From positions 22,191,368 through 22,255,367 of the forward strand of contig JALIRH010000004.1 in the NCBI GenBank assembly GCA_023055505.1: a stretch of DNA of 64,000 nucleotides. Direction: 5' to 3'. Source of the stretch: Callipepla californica brunnescens. Taxonomy: Eukaryota; Chordata; Aves; Galliformes; Odontophoridae. How positions within the stretch are numbered: the stretch's first letter is position 1; every line of letters begins with the position of its first letter. This document shows positions 42,101-54,100 of this stretch, piece after piece. A program made the position numbers and the translations under genes. Below the pieces are notes generated by a model. It was given only the letters and a program-made list of their open reading frames with translations, did not search any database and had not been told where the DNA came from.

Positions 42101-45100
42101 TGTGATTTGCTAGAGCTCACCAGCTCTGCATGCCTGTTTGCTGTGGACAAATGCCTGGCACTCTTCTTGCAAATGAAGAGTCAGTCCTTAAACACAACAC
42201 TGCAATGCTAGAGGTTGGGGGTTGATATAGGCCTGTCAGTCATGCAGAACAATAAAATAGTTAAACAAGAGTAGGAGGGTATCCTTCAAAAGCCTGTTGA
42301 TCTTTAATCACAGACTAGTGAAGAAATCACGTTTCCCTTTGCAGAAAGGGATCTTCCTACCAAAAGTGTAATTGTTAGTGTGCAATACAGTGTGCTCCAA
42401 AAGTGGCTGCCTTGCAGACAAACAATTGACACAGACCACACACCGCAACAAGGGTAATGCAGCAGCATTTTCTCTCCTCTGCATTAAACAGTGTTACACA
42501 GTTCAAATCCTACTGTGTGAAGTCTGAGATGTGAGGGGTTCTCTTTCCTCTTGACATCTCAGAGAGGCTCATTAACTGGGGAACATCTAACGATCTCATG
42601 GGTTCAGGTACTACAATTTGAGTTAGCTGTCACAAGCACGCGTTCACTTACTGCAGTTTTAATCTGCAGTGGAGTTGAAAGTACTTCTCTGTTTTTTGCT
42701 GGTGGAGCATCTGCTCAGATCTGAGCTGTTGGTGGGGACATTCAACTGCTTCACGGGGTGGCTAAAGGCCAGCAGTTGTGAGGGTACCAGCCCACACACT
42801 CCATGGCTCTAGGGAATAGGGCCTATGCAACTACAGATGCCAAGATACTCAGCTCGCAGCCAAATAGGAATAAAACCCTGCAGTTCCAACTCCTGGTCCC
42901 TCCAACTCAACCATGACAGTGCTCTTCCATCTTTGTTTCCCCAGACCTACAGAGATAGCATCAAGACAGCCATTCAATCACACCGCAGCATGCCAAGCAG
43001 TTCAGGGATTTACCAATAATGATCCAATTTTAGATTTGCCTGTAGGCTTGTATCAAACAGTTCCAAAGCTTAAGCACACTCTATATGCATAAGATGACAC
43101 AGGGGGATGCAGAACTGAATCCTGAACATCTGGCCTGCCTTTTGACTTCTGGAAATGAATGGTGAAAAAAGCCAGGGCAGTTTGTTCCACCAAAGCAGTC
43201 TTGCAAGAGGTAGCAGATAGTGAAAGTTTCTTCTGAGTAGCTGTACAAATTCAGAATCCAACACTTGGTTGTGTTACCAGCTCAGACATTATCTCCCATT
43301 AAAGAAGGCTCTACCTACTGCAAGTCAGTGCTGCCCTGCTGATTTCAACAGATGCTATCCCCTTTTGGACAATCCTCGCATAGGAAGGGACTGTAACCTG
43401 GCCTGGTTTGATTTCTGGAACATTCTCAGATAAGGAGAAACCTAAGGGTAAGGAAGACAACTTGGTCCCAGGAGCCACCAATGACCTGCCCTTTCTAAAG
43501 GACTCGGGCTCGTACAGTAAAAGCATCCTCTGCTCAAAGAGGAGGGAATAGTGCCAACAAACCTCCCATGTCAGACAGACTGATCTAGTTTAGTCTCTCA
43601 GTTCAGACAGTTATTTCCATTTCCTTGGTAGGTACATCCTTGGTAGGACATCCCTCTGACCTGTGGTTTTGCTCAGGAGGTCAAACAGCTTGTCACTTCT
43701 TCTGTACCACTCCATAGAGCAATAAGAGAAACATGAGGTCTCTCTGGATCACTACCCGAAATAAACCAGGAAAACACTTATTTTCAGAGATGATGGAAAT
43801 CCTCTGTACTGAAAAAAGTCCCCAGAAGTTGTCACAATTAAAATATCATTACAGAATGCACTCACATCTGGGCTGCAACACGAACCTCAAGCCTGCCAAT
43901 GTACACACATACAAATCTCCCAGGTGAATTGTACAGAAACTGTGCACGTAGTTTCTGCATGAGAGGACACAAAAATGAGAGGAGTAACAGACGAAAAAGA
44001 TGGCAGTCAGCCCATTACCTGTAGCATATGCACAGGCATTTTTAACATCTCACCTACAGTCACTCCAAAGGTGGATAATTTTAATATTTTTATTTTTAAA
44101 ATCTTTTTCCTTTTAAAGAGATATCCTTTCCTAGCACATCTCACTTTGCTGCTGCTTTTACAAAAAGGCCTGGATTTTATATCACTAACCAGCAATCTTG
44201 TACAATTCTTCTGCTATAGACATATGATTTCTGGCAAGAAGTAAATTTGGCTAGTGAGATGCCCATACAGAGACAGGCTGAAAAAGTTTTGGGATTTCAT
44301 AGGTTAACAAAGCAGTTGACTTCCAGACAAAACAGCAGCACTTGTAGATCACAGGAAGGGTCAGCCTGTACTACCTACTGGCAGCAAATGGAGACGTGCT
44401 TTCACATACTTCCTGAAATTACCACAAAGCAATTAATTCCCTCTGCCCCTTTGTGCTCCATGTTCTCAGCCCGTAGATCTGGAGCGGTGGTGCTGACATG
44501 AAGCTGCAAGGTTAAGTCTTCAGTGGCTTCGGCAGCGTTCAGCAATATTACACAACTTTTCTAAGACACTACCAACAAAAAGAAGGATCACAACACTGAA
44601 GTCTTGCAGAATTACTACATTTAATTATTTACATTTTTTTAAAGCTGGGTAGCATTACTCAGGCTGCAGACGCCAGCAGTTTGCCATGCACACAAGCCAG
44701 GGATCTTTTGAGGGACTGCATCCTCCTGTCTGTCCCTTCCCTTCTTCTGACTAAGACCAGTTCTACTTCTGGTCATCATCCCTGGGCTCTGCAAACAGAG
44801 GAAATCTCTTCAAGCCACCAGGACTCAACTAGTCAAAGACTAATTGATACCTTGGGAGATGTACCCAGGGACAAGGAAATGCAAACCTCATTGGTGGACA
44901 GATGAAGGGCATATCCCAAGAGCCAGCTGATAAGGATAACTTCACCCATGTTTCCTGACATCTCAGGTACCACCCCTGTTGGCAACTACAAAAATCTGTA
45001 GGAATAGCACAGCTTATGTTAACTAGCAGAGCAAAAGAAAACAATAGCACGTTCATAGAGCAAAAGCAGTAGTAAGCAGTGTCCCCGGGCTTTTAAATAA

Positions 45101-48100
45101 AATATTCTTGCTTCTTTCAGCAAGCTACAAGAACTGTCCATCCCTTCTTCCAGCTGAATGGCCCAAGCAAGATCTTTCAGAGGATGCGATCAGTGATATT
45201 CACAGGAATGCATCAATGTCTTGCAGAGCTCTTGAGTAGTGATTAGCACCTCCTTTCCACCCCAGCTCAAAGGGAGCTGCAGAGCAGGACACAGCTGCAG
45301 GCAGATCTGGAAGAAGGTGCTTTCATGAGCACCCATCTAAGACTTGCAAACCTCAAACCCCAAGCACCTATTTTAATTAACAGCTTCCATTCACTATAAG
45401 GATACAAAAGACCTTTTAAAAATGAAAATATTGGCCTATAATTAAAAGTAGATAACGGTGTTCTCTGCCCAGCAACAGTCATTTTAAACTCATTTTCATC
45501 CTTTTTTAAAGCCAGTAAAACAATTTTACATTGCTCACGTCTCACAAAAGAAGCTTTTCTAGGCAGGAGTTCCATCAATTAGTCATTGGTGCTGTACCTG
45601 AGCTTTCAGAGAGGAGTACAATAAGCTAGGGATTGTCAGAAGTTCTTGTCCATTCCAAACTGCTAGGCTGCAACTCATCCTCAGACATGTGATAGGTGGG
45701 AAAGACCAAGGCATCTGGGCACTCAAACTACAAGCTGGACACACAGAAAACTGCACAAAAACTGTTCCAAGGACTTTTCTGGACAGAAAAGGTACCACAG
45801 CCCACAGGACAGCAAACTTTAAAAACGTCAGAGTCTTTCATCTTCTGATTTCCTGGCACCACAGACTTGAGAACAAGGAGAGGCAGAAACTCTTATTCTA
45901 CCGTCTCTCATTCAGAGATTTGCTTTAAATTTCAGCTTAACATCCACTAAACTTGAGCTATCTCATACTCAGTAAAACATTTCAGATCACCCAGAGAACA
46001 AAAAAGCTGAAGATCACAGCCTTTGCTTTCAGGAAGAGCCTAGGAGACCTGGAGTACACTACAGGGGCACTCAGAGGTCTTGCGGTGAGAGCAAAGTTGA
46101 AAGAAGTCTTAGGATTTGTTTCTATGAGAAGGTTTGTGTGCTGCTCCTTGCTGGGAGGCTGGGGAAAAAAGCAGCTCTCCTTAGCAAGCTTTTTACACCA
46201 TGGCAGATACCGGGGGAGGAAGAGAGCTAAAACAAACCTTCCACTGAGAAGATGGATGTTGTTACTGACAATAAATAAATCAATAAACAAAAGTCCAACC
46301 CTCCCCCTTCAGTGATTTAACCGTACTGGCTAGCTAGGAGGGGAGACCTGCTGCACCCCACTGGCAGGGATTTCAAATCACACTTATGTGCTGTGGAGCC
46401 AGTGACCTGTTCCAGCATTACTCGCTGTGAAAGACATGTGCCCTTCAAAACCTGAATGTAAGTTAGTAATCTTTGGCACTGGAAGCTGCATTTCTCATAG
46501 AAGAATCCAATAAGCAATTTTAATCTCTGATTCCTTAGCTCTGTGAACAATTTTTAGAGCCTCCTCTTCTCCAGGTAGCTGGAAGGGCATCACCTGGCCA
46601 GGTGAACCATAGGAAACAGGGGGACAGAAGCAGGGCACAAGATCCACTTGTGCCACAAACTATGCTGTTAATTGTGAAATCGCCATAGTAAATCTCTTCA
46701 CCCTATCCTTTCCTTCACTAGCAGCAGGATGGGAGATGAGAACACAGACGGCTTTGGAGAGAGCTGTTATTAAGAATTTAAATGTGGCACGGTTTTCTGC
46801 TTTTATCACTGCAGATCTAGAAGCTTTGGAATATGTAAGTTTTAAGTAGAAAGTTCTCAGCAGAGAGCAAGCCTTGTGGAGCTACCTCAATGCGAAGTCA
46901 GCAATTCATTAAGTAATTAAGAACACAATAGTGACAGCACAGCAATATCACATGGAACTCGATCCCTGTCTGCAGACATTTCACACGAACAGTAAACAAC
47001 AACAGACATTTCTGCTGATGTAATTAATCTATCCCCTGCTATATTAACGAGAGAAAGACGTGCATGTTTATGATGAATTCTTCTAATTAAGAACCCCATG
47101 CAAATAGCGTGCATCACCACAGGGAGTTTATCTTAGCCAACAACCCAGCTCAAGGATAGAACTCAGCTGTGTGGCCAGGTGAGCACAAATCACAGTGACA
47201 CGTCCTTCTGCGAGGCAGAAGCCAATGAACAGCAGCTCTTTGCTGCTTGCCTCATTCAAGTCACTTGTTAGGAGGGCTTTCACCTCACAGCATGCAAGCT
47301 GTCACACTGAAGACCTGAGTACTCTTGATACTGCATTCCAAAGACATCATGAAGCACCACCCCCACAGGTGGAAGTATCCTGGCACTGTACATTGGTTGG
47401 GTACATATGTCTATTTCCCTTAACCCACCCCTTCCCACAAATGATCCTTCGCTATTCACATGTTCCCTGAAGCCCCAGGGAAAGGGATGTCAGTCAAGCA
47501 TCCAGTGTGAAAGACATCTGCACTGCAAGTCCGAGCCTGAGCAATCAGCATAAATCAAGACTTTAACCTTTCTGAGCCTCACATTCTTGATCTGTAAAAC
47601 ATGTTCAAGGGTTTTCCAGAAATGTGTTAATGTGTTAAGTGAAGTGCACCAGACAGATAAGTCAATACAAAAAAATATTTATTACAAAACAAACAAACAA
47701 ACAAACACTGAAGCATCTTGGTCTTATTGTCTCTGGAATGTTTCCCTGATAATAATAAATAAATAAATCAGTAAATACAGCGTAAAACAGACGCTGCCAC
47801 AAATCTATCTAAAATAGAAATACACATTTGCTTTCAGCCTGTATGTCCCTATTAGATCCTGTGACATTATACACTAAGACATAAGTATAGCAGCCAGTAT
47901 CCCAGCTCCTAGTGCAGAAAGCAGCACTTGCTGTTTACTGACCTGCAGAATGAAATCTAGCTGCCTAGCAGTCGAATCAGATGGCAAGAGGCTCTTTCCC
48001 AGGCAACAAATAAAATCTTCAAGAAAAATCATCCTCTACCCACTACTCTCTGCGAGACTACCATTAGGCCATGACATACAGTCAGGTCTGTTGGTCATTT

Positions 48101-51100
48101 ACCACAACAGAAAGAGCTCCACTGACCATGATTCCCCTGCCTGACTGGGGGCAGCCTGTTGGGTTAGCTCTGGAGGAGCAGACAGAAGTCCTCTCCTCCC
48201 AGATCTCACATCTCCCAGTGAGGGAATGTGCAAAAGCATCCAGCTCCAGCCCAGTGAACTTGGACCCTGCTCAATGATCCCAGCACCTTTAGGTTTCAGA
48301 GCATTCAGTCTGGCGCAGTACAAACACTGGAGTGTTGCAAAACCAGCACATTACATTGTCCATCCCTGTGAAAGGATTCCAGAGACCAGACTCTGTTGGC
48401 CTCAATCCAGCACTGTTGCCATCCCCTCTCTCTCCCCCAGCAACTTCAACCCTTTGTTGAAGTTTGCAGCACATAAACTACAGATGCTGAGAGCTGAGCA
48501 TCGGTTTCTCCTAAACACTGCACACAGAACTGCTGGTGGCTATAAGCAGCCTTTGTGGGGTGGCACCTTGCTGCTGCCACACTGGGCATGTCATCCAGCT
48601 CACAGCAGAGCTCAGGGCTGGCACTGCCCAGAGTTACACCACAGGGGAAAATGCCTGTTCACCCATTTCTGACTTCCAGTCACCCAGCAGACTTTGCCCA
48701 CTCTGCCCAGTCGATGTTAGTTACAAACCCCTTAGACAGGAGTATGCGTACAGGAGTCACAGTGCTGTTATTGATCTGCTTACAGCCGAAAAACAAACAA
48801 ACAAAAAGAAAAAAAAGGAGACCCACAAGTGCCAGGAGCATGTTCCCAGATGAACACACTTATTCTGCAGTGAGCCACTGGTCTGAGGCACTGGTTACAG
48901 ATGTCACTTTACATTAAAACCAACAAAAGATGAGGAGCCTCACTTTATGAGGGCAAAGCACAGGATTTAACTCTCTGAAGGTGGAGCTGGGAGTGTGGTA
49001 GGAGCCCCACGGCAGAGGCAGCCCCCAAGCCCTGTGCCAGCTGAGCCTACATGGCGCAGGGTGAGCTGAGCCAGCGCTCAGTTTAACGATTAACATTGTT
49101 ACACAGAAGAACCATTTATAAGCTTTCCAGCCTGTCTTTCCACTCCAACAGCTTATTCTCAAATGCTCCTTCCCTCAGATGATCAGCAGAGAGAAACACA
49201 ACCTGAGTTGGCAGGTGGAATAATTGAGGGGGTAGTACACACCTGACTCACCCTCTATCACAGGGGGAATTTGTTCCTACCAAGCTGCCACAGCCTCGGC
49301 AGGATACAGATCATAGAATCACAGAACCATTAAGGTTGGAAAAGACCACTAAGACCATCTAATCCAACTGCCAACCCACCATCACACCACTTAACCATGT
49401 CCCCAAATGCCCCATCTCTCTCCATGCTTCTTGAATGAGGTCACCACAACCTCCCTTGGGCAGCCTGTTCCAATCACACCAGGCTTTAGGTGGCCAGGTT
49501 GTATCTGGCCACAGAAATGACAGGGGCAAGTCCTGATATGCTGCCCAGACAAAAGGTGAAGCCCAAGCAAGAGCAAGGTGCCAGCATCTACAACAGCAGG
49601 ACAACCTGAATGTTAACTGCCTCTGGGTGGCAGCCTGAATCCACCACCGAGATCCTTCAGTCCACGTTAGCACGCAAGACATTATCCAAGCTCTCTTGAC
49701 TTCACTAGTATTTTATCTGGAGCTAATTACCAGAGGCTAGCAGATTTGAATAATGAATGCAATCTTTCTTTCCCTTCTTTCAGCAAAGTCTGAGGCTTAA
49801 CCTTAACTCCACATCAGGTAAGTTTATCTCTAAGTCTCTCACCTCCCACCTGCATGAGCCGTCTCCATCTCCTGCTGAGCAGTCCCACTGTGACCTGCCC
49901 CACAGCAGGTGTGATCCCTCATTGCAGGGTGCTGAGCCCACCTGGCTCCCAAAAGGCCCATCACCAGCTGATGTGCAGCAACTGAAATCCATCCCAACGT
50001 AGCCACATCAGATACTCCCACTGACAGCGACGTGGGAATTTACCTTGGGAAGAAAAATACTGAACTGATAACTTACAGCAAGTCCTCATCTGACAGAAGC
50101 GTCTGCCATTCAGATTCAAAACTGGAAAACTAAGAATTCCCTCTAATGATTCAACACAACCTTCTGGCAACACGCTTGCTGACAGTCCTTGCCACAGCTC
50201 GGTGACAACCACAATTAATGCTTCACACAGGGCTGGCAAGTTAAATATAGCAGCAGGAGGTGTGTTTCTGGCGGAATTATAACCGTGGTAGTGGAAAGTG
50301 AGATAAAAAGATTAATGATGGAAGGCGGATCCCTAAAGCTTACTTACTCTTAATGAATGTGTCACAAGACTCGGTTGAGCAAATTCCTGGACGTTTAACA
50401 AATTCCGTGTGCTGCATTATTTCCTGGTTTCTCAGATTCGCTGCTACATAAACACAGGAGTTCAAACAGTCACCCTGCACGTCTGCTCACTAGCTCTGTT
50501 TCATTTACAATTCAGATGTTACAGCTTTAGATTCTGCTGAAGTGCAGCTGAAGGAACCAGGCACATCTGTGCACCGTGTTTTCTGAACATGCAACACAGA
50601 GCAGCTCCAAGTGCCTCTGGCACACTCATGAGCACAAGTAACGCCTTACAGGAGTCTCAGGGTAATGGAGGCACAAAACAGCAGCGAGGGGACCCTTCTT
50701 ACCACACAGCTGCTGGTCCCGCCAGCCACCCTTACAGGAGCTCCTAATCCTCCATGCATGATAGAGGAACACGGAGCCAGGGAGCTGACACAGCCAAGCA
50801 GGTCCTAGAGCAAACCCAGCAGATCCCACAGGGACAGGGGCACAAGAGCTGAGGGAGAGCTTCCTAACCCTTCTTCAGTGCTATAGCAATGCTAACACCC
50901 GTTAATCCATCCCTGGCCCTTTGTTAGAGTGCCCTTTAAGAGAGACTAGGCAGAAGCAGAAGACAGACACAGGGTATCCTGATTCCCTTTAAACTCAAAG
51001 CCACAGTTATAATCCTCTAACTAAGAAGAAAGAAGAGGAAAAATGAGACGGGCTGCGACAGGTCAGGAGGACTAAATCCCTGTTATCTAGGACACCAAGA

Positions 51101-54100
51101 TGGATAGGTCTCAGCTGCACACACATCCCACGCCTGTGGTGATGCCCCTGCAGAAAAGCATCCCTACCAATCTCCCCATGGGAGAGTGACAGCTGGTGAG
51201 CCAGCTGCCCAGGGCTGCCAGCAGCAAGAGGGCTCTGCTGCAGGGGCACTGCCACACTGAGACCAATGTGCTACAAACCCCAGAGTGCAGGGGGCAGCAG
51301 GACAGGAGAGGTACTTTCCATAAAGCAGAACCGTGCAGCCCAGCAGCTAAACAGCTGCAGAGAGAATGTCACACTGCTTGCGTGCCTTTCACTCTGTAAG
51401 GCACAGTCATTTCCTTCTTCTTGCCAGGTTTCCCTTCAACTCCAGCACATCTGTACTGACTGAGAGGCTTCAAGCCTCCAAAAATTAAAAATAATTTACA
51501 ATTAACGATTTTAATAATGCTAGATGCTAAGTGATGATCAGTAGATATTCCCTACTACCTGACGTGACTCAATCCATGTCCTGCACTGCAAAGACAGCTT
51601 TGTTCATTGCCACTTGAATCACCTACTCCTGGTTCACCTGGCACTGCTGCATGGGATATGTGCTTGTACCAGAACCCAACGTGAGCCAGTCTCTGCATCT
51701 CTTCCACACGCTGCCAAAAGCAGCTTTTGATACGTGCTGGGGAAACCCTACGAGGAGAGACCTTGCTCTGAGCATCTCATCCTCTCCCAACAAATCTTCC
51801 ATGCTGACTACAGCCAATTCCGAAGGAGCACTAATTTTCCTGCCCCTCCCCAAGTTACTCAGCCAGCACAGTCTGGAAGTGCTTACTCAGCAGGCACAGC
51901 ACAGCAGCTGGGCATCCCAGGGCACAGCATGGCCACACTCGGACCACCCAAACACAGAGTGGATGCAGACAGGCACAGCTTTGCTCAGATCTGCTCCAAC
52001 AGGTGCTGAGGCTCAGTACCCCTGTGCTGGGCAAACAAGGATACTCTCTTTGTACCACGAGCCCATCACTGAGCACCAAAAGCCTGCAGTCAGCACTTGA
52101 GAAATTCACATTTTCCAACTTTGACTTGAGAAATTACTTTGGAAGGCTACCTGAGGAACATTTTTAAGACTTAATTCTGAGGGTTTGATGGCTCCCACTT
52201 GCACTGCCACGTGTCACTGTTGCCAGACTCAGAGATAAACTCAGCAGCTACCCCAAGGAGCTGAACAAAGGCATTACCGAGCACCATGCTCTGGCACCAG
52301 ATCCTTCATTCAGGGCATCCATTGGTGGGATGGCTGGTGCTGGAGCTGCCATGCTGCCCATCAGCAATTAGCTCTGCCAGCTAGGTTATCTTAACAGTGT
52401 TACCGCAAACCATTTATTTTATTTCACTTTTTAATACCCCACAAGGGCCCACAGGGACAAGTTAAATACAATTGTTTTCTGCCGTTTAGGCAAATGGCAT
52501 TCCCACATTTCTGAGATAAACATCATAAATAAAATATGAGGCTGCAGAACTGTCACTGAGCATTACTCCAGCAGTGACATCCCCGGGGAAGCAGTCACGC
52601 TGCGATCCCTTCCCAGGGCGCTCACCCGCTGCCATAGCCGAGATCCCGCAGAGAAGCACTGCAGGGCCCGAAGAGATATTTTATACTTAGCATCAGGAGA
52701 GAATAATTAAGAGAACCACATCTCACTTGGAGCCCAAAAAGTGTTTCAGGTTTTTAAAACTGTGCAATTCACTGTAATTTGCCCAGGATCTGAAATGTCA
52801 CGGTACAGATGCGAGAGTAGAACTCATGGACTTGCTCATCCAAGAGACGCGATTAATTTTTTCCCCCAGAAAGAGAAGCAGCCAATTGCAGAAATCATTT
52901 TCCAGAGAGCCCTAAGTCACATGAGTCAGCCCTACTTACAAGGAGCCCAGACCTGGGCTCCAGATCGTCACTCACGGGGAGCGGAGGAGACTGGGAGCCA
53001 GCCAAAGGCTGCAGAAGGCCAAGGGATGTGCACGCTCCTCTTATACAACGCTGCCATCGTTTATTAGCTCAAGTCGCTTGGCTTCCCCGGGGACCAGGGC
53101 CTTGCGCAGGACAGCCGTCGGGAGCAGCATATACTCCCTAGGCTGGATGGGAGCAGAAGGCAGCCCCGGCAGATGGGGGAGAATTTCTCCCCCGCTCTAA
53201 ACGGTTCCGGAGCGCTGCCCGGGCGGGATGCAGGATGGGATGTGGAGCTCTGCTATCCCGGTGCTGCACCTCGCACGGTGCGGAGCCGCCAGCACGCAGC
53301 GCCTGCCCGGGCAGCGCGGCTCCGCGTCCTGCCCCACGGGCAGGGAGGGCACCGCAGCCCCGTGAGAGCGAGCGGAGCAAGTGCAACAGAACACGCACGC
53401 ACAAAAAGCCAAACAACAGAAGGGGAAGCGGAGAAATGAAGGTGTCGGAGCGGCACGCTCCGTCGGAGCGGGGCTGGGGGCAGTGCCCGGCACGCAGAGG
53501 CGCTCAGCCCTGCGCTCGCTCGGCTTCGCCCGGCAGCGGGACGGTGCTCTTGCCCGCGGCCCGGCCCGGCCCGGCCCGGCAGGCTGCGGGGAGCCGAGGG
53601 CACCGCGGGCACCCGCACGGCTGCTCCGAGCTGCATCGCGCGGCAGATAACACCCTCGCTGTGCCAGGAGCGTCGGCTCAGGGAGACTTAGGAGTTTCCG
53701 CATCGTCCGGGAACGGCTCTACCGGGCCGTATTCTGCTCCGGGGAAACGCGAGCCCGGAGCTCCCGGCCGCCCCAGCCGGGGGAGCAGCCCGCGCCTCTC
53801 CGCGAGCACCGCTCGTCCCGCTCCCCGCTGCCATGGTTACGGCGAGGAAGCCGGAATCAACCCAAAGAGCCCCAACTCCCCCCACCCGCCCCGCTCAGCT
53901 CGGCTCGGCTCGGCTCGGTCACTCACGCCGATGGGCACGGCGCTCTCGTCCCGCCGCACCTCCGGCCGCCCCGCAGCCCGCTGCCCTCCGCGGCCGCTAC
54001 CGCCGCCGGCCGCCGAGCGCGGCTTGCTGTCCTGCCATAAGTAGTAGAAAGTGCCCAGGATCCAGGCGGCCGTCAGGATGGCGATGGCATTGGCCCTGAT

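Larger units (their letters stand above)
27587..53926 (-). other. GALNT16 intron 1 (about 26.3 kb)
   Basis: The first intron joins the phase-0 donor GTGAGT at exon 1 to the acceptor CTTCTCTAG at exon 2. It contains old CR1-like remnants (about 28690-29110, 30120-30480, 31945-32075), a younger CR1 tail (49313-49490), homopolymer and simple repeats, and AT-rich blocks that could be regulatory (for example 46780-47115). No coding exon on either strand was recognised. A long first intron containing enhancers is common in developmental genes, but no function is shown here. Confidence 0.8.

Noticed and set aside
48226..48672. 148-codon plus-strand ORF in intron 1
   Set aside because: No domain or motif is recognised, and overlapping frames on both strands suggest chance.
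51651..52100. 149-codon plus-strand ORF in intron 1
   Set aside because: There is no family signature or splice-site support, and its composition matches surrounding intronic DNA.
53197..53703. 168-codon minus-strand ORF at the start of intron 1
   Set aside because: It is Arg/Ala/Pro-rich low-complexity sequence from the CpG island, downstream of a well-supported exon 1 donor.
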